Source: Clostridia bacterium (GTDB lineage Bacteria > Bacillota > Clostridia > Peptostreptococcales > Acidaminobacteraceae). From it: a DNA stretch of 64,000 nucleotides. The stretch is from positions 62,001-126,000 of the forward strand of contig JACUUV010000001.1 in the NCBI GenBank assembly GCA_014859095.1, read 5' to 3'. The position numbers were made by a program, and so were the translations under genes. Below are positions 17,961 to 26,362 of the stretch, piece after piece. The notes beneath the pieces were generated by a model, which made no database searches, had not been told where the DNA came from, and saw only the letters and a program-made list of their open reading frames with translations. Numbering within the stretch: position 1 is the stretch's first letter; each line of letters begins with the position of its first letter.

Positions 17961-19349
17961 TTATGCTTTTGTTTTGTCCAATTTTTCCATTGTGATTCCA
18001 GTGAAACCATAGAATATGGAAACAAGTGGATTGGTAAGATTTAAAATGCTGTATGGGATATAAGTCCATGGTGCCAAACCTAATGTGGCGATCATGAACG
18101 CACCGCAAGTATTCCATGGAATAAGTGGCGACGTAAGAGTACCTGAATCTTCAAGAACCCTCGAGAGGTTTTTAGGATGCAGATTTCTTTCAGCATACGC
18201 ATCTTTGAACATTCTGCCAGGAATAACGATAGCAAGATACTGGTCACCGGCAATGATGTTCATACCGAATGCAGTAAGAATTGTTGCGACAACCAATAAT
18301 CCTGTAGTTTTAGCAATTTTAAGGATTTCGGAAGCAAGTGCATGAAGCATACCTGTTTTTTCCATTACACCACCGAAAATCATAGCGCAAAGAATCAAAG
18401 AAATAGTCCACATCATACTGTCAAGTCCGCCTCTTGAAAGAAGATCGTCAACACTGCCAACACCTGTGTCAGCAGCAAAACCATAGTGAAGTGCATCTAC
18501 AACATCGCCAATAGCTGAACCTTGAACCATCATAGCAGCGATACCACCTAAGATTGCTCCACCGAACAATCCAGGAATAGCTGGAACTTTCATAACAACA
18601 ATTCCGATTACGATTACTGGAACGAGTAAAAGTAATGGGCTGAGAGTGAATGTCGCTTCAAGGGCACCATTCATTTCATTGATCAATGTCAAATCCAGTA
18701 CGTTTCCTGAGTATCTCATTCCTAGGAAAAGGAAGAAAATAATCGAGATAATGTACGAAGGACCTGTAGTGAAAATCATGTGTTTGATATGCTCGAACAA
18801 AGTTGCGCCCGCCATAGCTGGTGCGAGGTTCGTCGTATCGGAAAGCGGTGACATCTTATCACCAAAATAAGCTCCAGAAATGATGGCACCACCAATCATC
18901 GGAGAAGGAATTCCAAGACCCATACCGACACCCATAAGTGCGATACCAACCGTTCCAGCTGTTGTCCATGAAGAACCAGTCGCCAATGAGACGATAGAAC
19001 ACATTAAGAGTGTAGCCGCTAAAAATATCTTAGGTGATAGAATTTGCAATCCGTAGTAAATCATGGTCGGAACGATACCAGACAACATCCAAGTACCAAT
19101 AACCATACCGATGATCATCAAGATAATGATTGCTCCCATTGACATTTTGATAGTATCTACGATACCTTCTTCAATTTCCGCCCAGGTCATTTTCAAAACG
19201 AACATTCCAATCAACGCAGCGAATATCGCTGAAGTAAATAATGGAATATGCGGATCCGCACCTAAGAATCTCAATGAGACCGCTAAAGTAGTTATCAAGA
19301 ATAATACTGGAATGAGTGCAATCCATGGTGAAACTTTTCTTGTTTCCAT
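17961..19349 (-). CDS. nhaC: Na+/H+ antiporter, NhaC family
   Basis: The 462 residues have about 11-12 membrane segments and NhaC features: MTWAEIEEGI near residue 55, CSIVSLATGSSWTTAGTVGIALMGVG, ISGAYFGDKMSPLSDTTNLAPAMAG and NTCGAFMIATLG. The family exchanges sodium for protons, sometimes malate/lactate or other organic ions. RBS GGGGGG precedes ATG 19349; a TATAAT-type -10 is near 19415. It has its own terminator and is probably monocistronic. Confidence 0.92.
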   Translation of the reverse strand: METRKVSPWIALIPVLFLITTLAVSLRFLGADPHIPLFTSAIFAALIGMFVLKMTWAEIEEGIVDTIKMSMGAIIILMIIGMVIGTWMLSGIVPTMIYYGLQILSPKIFLAATLLMCSIVSLATGSSWTTAGTVGIALMGVGMGLGIPSPMIGGAIISGAYFGDKMSPLSDTTNLAPAMAGATLFEHIKHMIFTTGPSYIISIIFFLFLGMRYSGNVLDLTLINEMNGALEATFTLSPLLLLVPVIVIGIVVMKVPAIPGLFGGAILGGIAAMMVQGSAIGDVVDALHYGFAADTGVGSVDDLLSRGGLDSMMWTISLILCAMIFGGVMEKTGMLHALASEILKIAKTTGLLVVATILTAFGMNIIAGDQYLAIVIPGRMFKDAYAERNLHPKNLSRVLEDSGTLTSPLIPWNTCGAFMIATLGLAPWTYIPYSILNLTNPLVSIFYGFTGITMEKLDKTKA

Positions 19350-19486
19350 AAATTTGTGCCCCCCTATAAATTTTTTGAACGCCTCTTTTTTTAAACGTTC
19401 GATGTGTTAATTATAGGTAATGACTACAGAAAAATTCTTAATAAATCAAAATAATACAAATATATTTCCATAAAGTTATTTTTTTA

Positions 19487-20341
19487 TTACATTTCTTCTG
19501 CAATCAGCAGCAAATTGTCCAAAAACTTTTTGATATTGATCTTGCCACCGCTTGTTTTCTTGCCTCTAACACATTCCATCTCCAGTCTGACCTGGTCAAA
19601 ATCGAATAGTGTGTTCGAGTAATTGACGAACGTTTCATTCAAATAATCCTCAATACCCAGATTTGCGACGTTTGAAAGCCCTTTGTTGATTGTCCTCCTA
19701 ATTCTCTGTTCCATCGCCTTTGGATTATCTGAAAGTTCACTAGTAAGGTCCATCAACCTAAGATGATTGTTGGATGAGCCATTATTTTTCATGTAATTGC
19801 AAATTTTGATGATTTCATCGCAACCGGATTCACCAAGTATACCCAGTTTGGAAAAGATCATCTTGTACTTCTTGTCGTCTTCAGAATGCTCGTGAAACCT
19901 TATTTCTTGCTTAATAGAAAGAAGTCCATCATCCGTCAGAAACACTTTTTTTATTCTATTCAGACTGTTTTCCATTTTAATCTGATTGCCGATATTTCGG
20001 ATCACTTGAGTCAACTCTTTCTTGTTGACGGGTTTGCTGATGAAAAATGTGATTCCCTTTTCATAGGCATCTCCAACAATCTTCTTTGACGATACTTGAG
20101 AAATCATTATACTTTTTGTACCTGGGCTTCTAATCAAAAGCCTCTCCACAAAAGTTATGCCATCGAGATCCGGCATAAGCAAATCCACCAGAACCAAATC
20201 GGGTTTCAATAAACAAACCTCTTCAAGAGCATTGAGACTATTCGAACTCATTCCGACAATTTCTCCCAAAGTGTTGTCCAGAATTATTTCTTCTATCATT
20301 TTGATGACTGTCGAATCATCATCCACTAAATAGAGTTTCAT
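19487..20341 (-). CDS. Response regulator with YcbB (GlnL-like) output domain
   Basis: A receiver domain covers about 1-120: LVDDD at the start, phospho-acceptor Asp in LVLVDLLMPDLDG, SQVSS and FISKPVNK. A helical YcbB domain follows (about 140-280; GESGCDEIIKICNYMKNN, IRRTINKGLSNVANLG). In Bacillus, YcbB/GlnL with GlnK responds to glutamine. ATG 20341 is preferred (GAGGTGA eight bases upstream) over a GTG nine bases earlier. It is the third gene behind DUF2161 and its kinase. Confidence 0.9.
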   Translation of the reverse strand: MKLYLVDDDSTVIKMIEEIILDNTLGEIVGMSSNSLNALEEVCLLKPDLVLVDLLMPDLDGITFVERLLIRSPGTKSIMISQVSSKKIVGDAYEKGITFFISKPVNKKELTQVIRNIGNQIKMENSLNRIKKVFLTDDGLLSIKQEIRFHEHSEDDKKYKMIFSKLGILGESGCDEIIKICNYMKNNGSSNNHLRLMDLTSELSDNPKAMEQRIRRTINKGLSNVANLGIEDYLNETFVNYSNTLFDFDQVRLEMECVRGKKTSGGKINIKKFLDNLLLIAEEM

Positions 20342-20351
20342 AAAAATCACC

Positions 20352-21626
20352 TCATAAACTGTTTTTTGGTATCATGACGATAAATTCAGTACCGGTACCG
20401 GTTTCGGATTTGACTTCGATGCTTCCACCGAAGTAATTTTCAACGATATCCTTTACCAGTGTAAGTCCTATGCCTCTATTTGAATTGCCTGTGATTTCGT
20501 CGTATTTTGTCGAATATCCAGGATTGAATATATAATTTAATTTTTCTTTAGATATCCCTCTACCGGAATCTTTTACATGAAAAAAGTGATGTTCGGAATC
20601 CGAAATGTGCATAAAATGAACTTGTCCGTCATATTCAATGGACTCAATGGCATTGACAATCAGGTTTCTAAGCACCGACATCAGCATGCTGTGCTCATGA
20701 ACCATCGAAGCATCCTCCACTTCAAAATGAAGTTCAATCGGCATTTGGTTCTTGACGAGATTTCTTTGTGTGGACAAATAGATCATTTTTGATATATCGG
20801 AAAGAGAAACGTGATCAAAGGGCTTCTCCTTGTTGATGATGTCGTCGATGCCTTCAACCGCTCTGAAATAGTTCTTCTTGATTTCATGCACATTCTTGGC
20901 GATGCTGAGCGCTTTGTTTCTCTTTTCATTCGGTTCGAGAATGTCGTATTCCCTATATAGACTGAATGATTCGTCCATGACTTGCTCAACATAATCCATG
21001 TTGTTTTTGAGAAAATAAATCTCCCCCCGCAATTCGGAGATCAAATCCATTTGCATTCGATAACGTTCATCGTGTTCTTCTTTCCTGAGAAAAGAATTGT
21101 AATAATTGAGCGCGCTGATCAGGAAAACAGCCACAGTAGCTCTGATGACAGCGACTGCAAGCAATGTCGCCATAACACTGTTCGAAAAATACTCCTCAAT
21201 TCCAAATCGGGAAATAAATTCTGCGGCATTTCCAAAAAAATCTCCTGCCATAGCGGCAAAAAACAAGACATAGAGTGTCTGTTTGTCATTTTTATAGAAC
21301 AAAAAATAAAAGATTGTGCCATAAATCAAGTCGAAATAAAGAAAATTCAAATCCGCACTGAAAGCATTCTGAAAACTGCCATAATAATAATAGCCTGTAA
21401 TTGTCCTGAATGCGAGCCCAATGATCGCTATATGGACCCCTGTGATGACAGGATGCAAACGTCTGTCCATGAAATAATAGATCGGTAAGATCACCACAGC
21501 CAAATTGATGGTGTAATCAAATGGAAATATTTTCAGATAAAATCCCGCCAAGATGGCATCCACAAATGCAATCAGAATCATTTTACGTTCCTGCATTCCA
21601 TTCATATTATACTTAATTCGTTCCAT
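20352..21626 (-). CDS. GlnK-like membrane histidine kinase
   Basis: The 424 residues show about six membrane segments in the first 190, a coiled stretch, a likely phospho-acceptor His in VHEIKKNYFRAVEG, and an ATPase domain with N box (LRNLIVNAIESI), G1 box (DSGRGISKEKL) and G2 box (GIGLTLVKDIVENYFGG). The organisation matches kinases paired with YcbB-type regulators. Its ATG shares one base with the stop codon of the DUF2161 gene, and the regulator follows closely, so signal input and output are co-expressed. The signal is unknown. Confidence 0.9.
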   Translation of the reverse strand: MERIKYNMNGMQERKMILIAFVDAILAGFYLKIFPFDYTINLAVVILPIYYFMDRRLHPVITGVHIAIIGLAFRTITGYYYYGSFQNAFSADLNFLYFDLIYGTIFYFLFYKNDKQTLYVLFFAAMAGDFFGNAAEFISRFGIEEYFSNSVMATLLAVAVIRATVAVFLISALNYYNSFLRKEEHDERYRMQMDLISELRGEIYFLKNNMDYVEQVMDESFSLYREYDILEPNEKRNKALSIAKNVHEIKKNYFRAVEGIDDIINKEKPFDHVSLSDISKMIYLSTQRNLVKNQMPIELHFEVEDASMVHEHSMLMSVLRNLIVNAIESIEYDGQVHFMHISDSEHHFFHVKDSGRGISKEKLNYIFNPGYSTKYDEITGNSNRGIGLTLVKDIVENYFGGSIEVKSETGTGTEFIVMIPKNSL

Positions 21627-22342
21627 CAGTTCTCCGATCTTTCAAAAAAGCTCACAATACCTGCATATTCTTCAAGTGCTTTCTCGCCTTGCTCTGTGAT
21701 CTGATAAGTTCCTCTTGAAACTCGCTTATACCATTTGAAAAAGTTCTGATTCAACAGACTTGTGGTTTTCGTGCAACTAGGGAATAGGTTTCTGATTTCC
21801 TTGGTGGTGAGTATTCCATTTTGTTTCAACAACCATGTGATTTTAAGACACTCTTCCCTGTAACCAGTCATTATCTTGGTCTTCGTGGATCCGCCGTTGT
21901 TATAATCACCAGACCTTCTATGAAACTCCTTGATCAACCTTCCTTTAGCTTTCTTCGCACTATTTATGCTTTTGCTTCTATCAAAAGGTGCCGCTTCAAG
22001 TATTACATATATTTCTGGTTCAATCGCTCTGAAATTGATTGTCAAAAGTCCGATTTCCAGTCTTCGGAGAGTGTTTAACGTATCTTGAAACCTTTTGGAA
22101 TCATATGTTTTAAAATCATGTTCCACAGCAATGTAAGTGAAATCTGCGATTTTTTGCCTTAAAACAGCCTGATTGATGACTTCGAGGTTCAGTTTTTTCT
22201 TGAGTTCCACAGCAATTATACTGCCACAATCCATCATCCCCACTACATCCAGATCATGAATTTCCGCCTTGACTGTGCAGCCATTTGATTCCAACCATAT
22301 TTTAACGGGTTTATATAGGTCTGTCTCTTTAATGCTGTGCAT
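21626..22342 (-). CDS. DUF2161 family protein, probable PD-(D/E)xK nuclease fold
   Basis: ATG 22342 is preferred because GAGGTGGG lies just upstream; it gives 238 residues beginning MHSIKETDLY. DUF2161 features are YKPVKIWLESNGCTVKAEIHDLDVVG near the start, then IIAVELKKKLNLEVINQAVLRQ, resembling the D...ExK site of PD-(D/E)xK nucleases. A winged-helix-like tail (TTKEIRNLFPSCTKTTSLL, GTYQITEQGEKAL) suggests DNA contact. The function is unknown. It is the first gene of the operon with the kinase and YcbB regulator. Confidence 0.8.
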   Translation of the reverse strand: MHSIKETDLYKPVKIWLESNGCTVKAEIHDLDVVGMMDCGSIIAVELKKKLNLEVINQAVLRQKIADFTYIAVEHDFKTYDSKRFQDTLNTLRRLEIGLLTINFRAIEPEIYVILEAAPFDRSKSINSAKKAKGRLIKEFHRRSGDYNNGGSTKTKIMTGYREECLKITWLLKQNGILTTKEIRNLFPSCTKTTSLLNQNFFKWYKRVSRGTYQITEQGEKALEEYAGIVSFFERSEN

Positions 22343-22401
22343 TACCCACCTCATACTGTTTAGTACTTTAATTCTATTAGATTTCAGAGCTTCTGTCCAC
22401 G

Positions 22402-22440
22402 AAAAAAGACATAATAAATCCATTGCGGATCATTATGTCT
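22402..22440 (-). terminator. Terminator after kynU
   Basis: AGACATAAT and ATTATGTCT form a 9-bp stem around a 16-base loop (with inner GATCC/GGATT pairing), then six Ts, on the minus strand. Confidence 0.85.
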
Positions 22441-22446
22441 CCAGTA

Positions 22447-23730
22447 TTACAATACAGTCACTCGGTCAAGTGAATAGGCTTCATATATTTTATCGTGCAT
22501 AATCTTTTCAATGATTTCAATCACCCTATAAGTCTCCTCGAAACCGATATAAAGTGGCACAGGTGCCAAACGGATGACATTAGGTTCACGGTAATCCGGA
22601 ATAACACCAAGATCTCTCAGTGCCAAACTGATTCTATAGGCTTCATCATGCTCAAGTGCGACATGGCCGCCCCGTTTATCGTCCTCTCGCGGATTTCCGA
22701 CTGAGAATCCATATCCAGAAAGTCTTTCATCAATCAGAAACATCATGTAATTAGTAAGTTCAAGTGATTTTTTTCTAAGTGCCTGAATACCCGCTTCATT
22801 AAAATGCTTAAGAGATCCAAGCAGCGGAGCCATGGAAAAGATATTTGGAGTGCCCTGAAGCAGTCCTTCAGCAGTCAAGTCTTGATCAAAAATATGGTCC
22901 ATTGCAAATTGTGATGAATCCTTGTTGCCAAACCAACCTTTAAGTCCCGTGCTGATTCCGAAATGCTTTTTATTGATATACATTCCCGCAGTTGCACCAG
23001 GGCCACCATTCAAATATTTATAGGAACACCAAACTGCGAAATCAGGCTGTATGCTCTTGAAATCATGTGGAACAGCCCCAATGGAATGTGCCAAATCCCA
23101 CCCGATCAAAATACCTTTTTCATGAGCGGCTTTAGTGATCCGTTTCATATCAAAAAGTTGTGAGCTTCTATAAAGCACACTCGGTAGAAGAATCAAAGCG
23201 ACATCATCGCCCATGGCTTCTATTACAGCCTCTTCTGAAATGGTTCTACCATCTTCACTCTTGATTTCCACCAGCACATCCTCTTCATGCATTCCCTTTA
23301 AGGCAATTATACTCTTTACAGCATAAATATCTGTAGGGAAATTGAGCTCATCCACTATAATCTTATACCTCGATGCATCGGGTTTATAAAAAGTTGCCAA
23401 AGCTTGATGGATGTTGGTTGTTATGCTTCCCATAACTGCAATCTCGTCCACATCCGCATTGATCAATGGGGCAATTTGCGCTGCTATCGTTTTAGAGTAT
23501 TTAAAGTACTTTCCATTCTCAGTTCCCCAGATTTGGATGCCTTCATCTTTCCAAGTCTCATACGCTTCATCCAATGCGACTTTTGCATCTATAGATGAAA
23601 GTCCTAATGAGTTGCCATCCATGTAAATCTGATTTTCTTTGATGTCGAACCTTGATTTGTAAGCTCCCAGAACATCTTTGTCGTCCATGTTTTTTGCAAA
23701 ATTCAAATCAAACTTGTAATCTCTATTCAT
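22447..23730 (-). CDS. kynU: Kynureninase
   Basis: Kynureninase cleaves kynurenine to anthranilate and alanine using PLP. The 427 residues include IYMDGNSLGLSS (36-47), WDLAHSIGAVP (211-221) and the PLP-lysine site SYKYLNGGPG with K238, all typical of the family rather than cysteine desulfurases. RBS GGAGGT precedes ATG 23730. It lies 11 bases after the GNAT gene. No tryptophan dioxygenase or formamidase is present here, and those oxygen-dependent steps would not be expected in an anaerobe, so the kynurenine is probably taken up or the substrate differs. Confidence 0.92.
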   Translation of the reverse strand: MNRDYKFDLNFAKNMDDKDVLGAYKSRFDIKENQIYMDGNSLGLSSIDAKVALDEAYETWKDEGIQIWGTENGKYFKYSKTIAAQIAPLINADVDEIAVMGSITTNIHQALATFYKPDASRYKIIVDELNFPTDIYAVKSIIALKGMHEEDVLVEIKSEDGRTISEEAVIEAMGDDVALILLPSVLYRSSQLFDMKRITKAAHEKGILIGWDLAHSIGAVPHDFKSIQPDFAVWCSYKYLNGGPGATAGMYINKKHFGISTGLKGWFGNKDSSQFAMDHIFDQDLTAEGLLQGTPNIFSMAPLLGSLKHFNEAGIQALRKKSLELTNYMMFLIDERLSGYGFSVGNPREDDKRGGHVALEHDEAYRISLALRDLGVIPDYREPNVIRLAPVPLYIGFEETYRVIEIIEKIMHDKIYEAYSLDRVTVL

Positions 23731-23741
23731 AGGTTGACCTC

Positions 23742-24305
23742 CTACATCCGTTTTCTATCATTAAATTCAGTTGTCCGCTTAGTCAATTTAAAGTTCTGAA
23801 TCACCTTTATTCTCCACCAAATGCTTCCCTGACCATATTTATATCTTGCCATGCCACATTTTCTTAGTACAGCTTGTGAAGATAGGTTGTCCCATTCTGT
23901 TTCTGCTTTGATGTATTTGACCAGACCGAGTTCTGGCGTATATTCGATCATTCCCATCAATGCTTCTGTAGCTATTCCTTTGTTCCAATAAAGCTCATCC
24001 ACATCATAACCTATCTCGACAGTTCTGTTAAAATCGGGGGCCCCTTTGAAACACAGGTTCCCGACAATTGTACGATCCGTCTTAAGGATAATGATCCAAG
24101 GGGTCAGCCAAAATCTTAATTCCGGATTTTTGATTATTTTTTTTAGTGCGATATTAAACAAATAACGAAATTCCTTATCTATGGACTCTCTTTGGGATGT
24201 AAGATTCATTATTAATTTGAATCCATCAAAATCATCCAGATACAATCTCAGTTCTTCGACATCCAGTGCTATGACTGTCAATCGTTCAGTAGAATACCGA
24301 TCCGT
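23742..24305 (-). CDS. GNAT acetyltransferase (RimJ/RimL type), probable ACG start
   Basis: The protein has RimJ/L features: TERLTVIALDVEELRLYL at the N-terminus, GNLCFKGAP, EIGYDVDELYWNKGIATEAL (the acetyl-CoA loop) and NLSSQAVLRKCGM. No ATG, GTG or TTG lies between the RBS AAAAGGAGG (about 24311-24319) and the conserved TERL; an ACG at 24303-24305 is seven bases behind the RBS. A TTG at 24281 is the first ordinary start but would remove TERL. I therefore infer the ACG start. Substrate unknown. The gene sits between a terminator and kynU. Confidence 0.8.
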   Translation of the reverse strand, partial: TDRYSTERLTVIALDVEELRLYLDDFDGFKLIMNLTSQRESIDKEFRYLFNIALKKIIKNPELRFWLTPWIIILKTDRTIVGNLCFKGAPDFNRTVEIGYDVDELYWNKGIATEALMGMIEYTPELGLVKYIKAETEWDNLSSQAVLRKCGMARYKYGQGSIWWRIKVIQNFKLTKRTTEFNDRKRM

Positions 24306-24326
24306 AAAGACACCTCCTTTTGCAGT

Positions 24327-24350
24327 AAAAACCTCGCTGCAAGGCGAGGT
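24327..24350 (-). terminator. Terminator after the rubrerythrin-like gene
   Basis: ACCTCGC/GCGAGGT, 7-bp stem with a short T-tract (TTTTAC) on the minus strand. It ends only a few bases before the RBS of the GNAT gene, so GNAT-kynU expression would depend on readthrough. Confidence 0.7.
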
Positions 24351-24356
24351 TCATTA

Positions 24357-24848
24357 TTAAAATGGTGCGAATTCCTGATCTGACCACCAGTCTTTCATGA
24401 CAGCGTCATATGCTGCTGAAAATTGGTCAAGATGTACCTTTTCCCATTTTGAAAGGACCTTGAAGAGCTGTTTGGCCGCTGCATAAGGAGTGCTTTCACT
24501 GGCTTCATCGTAAAATTTCACTGATGCGCGTTCCATTTCAATTCCAATGCCAAATACTGATACTGCAAGATTCGCGTTTTTGATTTGAAGCTTTTCCCAT
24601 CTGAATATTTCTGGACTTGGTGGATTTTGAAGGTCCGCAAGTGTCGATTGATCTTCAGGGTCGCCACTTAATTTCTTAAATGCGTCTCTCAGCCACTCAA
24701 TGTGTTTCAATTCTTCATTTGCCAAATTAAGGAATGCGTTTTTTGCTTCCTCTTCATCGGTATTGTGTGCGGCCATCTTGTAGAATTCATAGCCTTCAAC
24801 TTCGTTCAGTATTGCCTGTTTGAAAATCTCAATGTCTTTTGTAATCAT
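24357..24848 (-). CDS. Rubrerythrin/ferritin-like diiron protein without rubredoxin domain
   Basis: The 163 residues form a four-helix bundle with diiron ligands: EVEGYEFY (17-24), NEELKHIEW (43-51), ERASVKFY in the middle, and a final KWEKVHLDQF, giving the Glu...Glu-x-x-His pattern twice. No C-terminal rubredoxin Cys pairs. Such proteins handle peroxide or iron in anaerobes; the exact activity is not shown. It is the last gene of the asp/gat/pepA run, 12 bases after pepA. Confidence 0.85.
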   Translation of the reverse strand: MITKDIEIFKQAILNEVEGYEFYKMAAHNTDEEEAKNAFLNLANEELKHIEWLRDAFKKLSGDPEDQSTLADLQNPPSPEIFRWEKLQIKNANLAVSVFGIGIEMERASVKFYDEASESTPYAAAKQLFKVLSKWEKVHLDQFSAAYDAVMKDWWSDQEFAPF

Positions 24849-24860
24849 GTTTTCACCCCG

Positions 24861-26324
24861 TTATTTACTCAATTTTTTAGCGAGGAAATAGAGCGGTCTT
24901 ACACCGGCTCCAGTTCCACCTTTGGAATAGATTCCTTCTTGCTTTTCTCTAAAGGCTGTTCCCGCTATATCGATATGTACCCAGGGAATATCCTTTACAA
25001 ACGCTTCAATAAACATTCCTGCGGTAATTGTTCCGGGTGAACCTGCTGAATTCGTCAAATCTGCTTGCTCATGTTTGATCAATGCCTTGTATTCGTCAAA
25101 TATTGGCATTCTCCATTGATTCTCATCCGCCTTTTTAAAGGCATTTTCAACAATGGAGTAGAATGTGTCGTCATTGGATAAAATAGGGCTGGCATCCACT
25201 CCAAGACAGTGAATTGCTGCACCGGTAAGAGTGGCTATATCGAGGATCATATCGACATTTTCATGGTTTTGAATATAAGTTACCGCATCCACAAGAGTCA
25301 ATCGACCTTCAGCATCAGTGTTACCTATGAATATGCTCTTTCCACCCATGGATGATATGATGTCACCTGGCTTGTAACTGTGGCCTGAGATCATATTCTC
25401 ACACGCGGCCACAACCGCCGTCACGTTGGTTTTAATTCCCATTTTAGCAATTGCTCCCATGGCGCCGATTACTGCGCTTGCGCCTCCCATATCGTCTTTC
25501 ATGTTCACCATTCCAGCCGTTGGTTTAATGGATAGTCCACCAGAGTCGTAAGTGAGCCCTTTTCCGACGAGTCCCAATCTTTCATCTGACTTTTCATTGC
25601 CATTATATCGCATCACAATCAGTTTTGGGGGCTCAGTCGAACCTTTGGCGACTGATAGGAATGCCTCCATATTCAGTGCAGTTATTTCATTGAGGTTTTT
25701 GATCTCAACATCGAATCCGCATGTCTTTCCGTACTCCAACGTCATGTTTGCAAGTTTTGTTGGCGTCAAAGCATTGGCTGGCATATTTGTGAGACTTCTC
25801 GCAAACACATTTGACTTTCCAAGGATTTCCCCCTCATCAAGTGCATCTTGATCATATGGCAAACCCTTGAGCAACACCGTTTTGAGTTCATGATTTTTTT
25901 TGTCCGACTTATAGTCATCAAACGCATAATCACTCATCACAAGCGTTTCAGACAAAAGTCTGGAAACAAAATTTGGTTCATCATAAATTTCTTTAAGAGA
26001 TTCCATGTCTAGTCCAAGTGTTTTGATTTTCTTCTTCTTAAGTGCTCTGAAAGCATCTCCGATTTCAGCTCTGAACTTGTTTCTGGTAAAACGCTCAGAA
26101 TCACCCAATCCGATAAATATCAGTTCTATCCATTCAGTATCATTCATCCATGTCATTGAATAACTCTCATCGATTTTTCCTTGAAAAAGTTCTTTTTCCT
26201 TCAATTGCTTGAGCACTTCTCTCAGTCGTTCAGGAACAAGGTTTAAATCAAAGCTTTGACTTATGCCGATTATTGCTCCATCCACTTCGCTCATTTTCCA
26301 GTTTTCATCAATTCTCATTTGCAT
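24861..26324 (-). CDS. pepA: Leucyl aminopeptidase, M17 family
   Basis: A cytosolic dizinc exopeptidase that removes N-terminal residues. Of 487 residues, the C-terminal catalytic domain shows VGKGLTYDSGGLSIKP (metal ligands K and D), KDDMGGASAVIGAM, the signature NTDAEGRLTLVDA and ATLTGA. The N-terminal third is the macro-like domain of M17. RBS GGAGGTAA precedes ATG 26324. It lies 38 bases after gatB with no terminator between, so it may be read from the aspS promoter. Confidence 0.95.
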   Translation of the reverse strand: MQMRIDENWKMSEVDGAIIGISQSFDLNLVPERLREVLKQLKEKELFQGKIDESYSMTWMNDTEWIELIFIGLGDSERFTRNKFRAEIGDAFRALKKKKIKTLGLDMESLKEIYDEPNFVSRLLSETLVMSDYAFDDYKSDKKNHELKTVLLKGLPYDQDALDEGEILGKSNVFARSLTNMPANALTPTKLANMTLEYGKTCGFDVEIKNLNEITALNMEAFLSVAKGSTEPPKLIVMRYNGNEKSDERLGLVGKGLTYDSGGLSIKPTAGMVNMKDDMGGASAVIGAMGAIAKMGIKTNVTAVVAACENMISGHSYKPGDIISSMGGKSIFIGNTDAEGRLTLVDAVTYIQNHENVDMILDIATLTGAAIHCLGVDASPILSNDDTFYSIVENAFKKADENQWRMPIFDEYKALIKHEQADLTNSAGSPGTITAGMFIEAFVKDIPWVHIDIAGTAFREKQEGIYSKGGTGAGVRPLYFLAKKLSK

Positions 26325-26362
26325 TTTGTTACCTCCAAACTATTTCGAGTCCCTTAATGATA

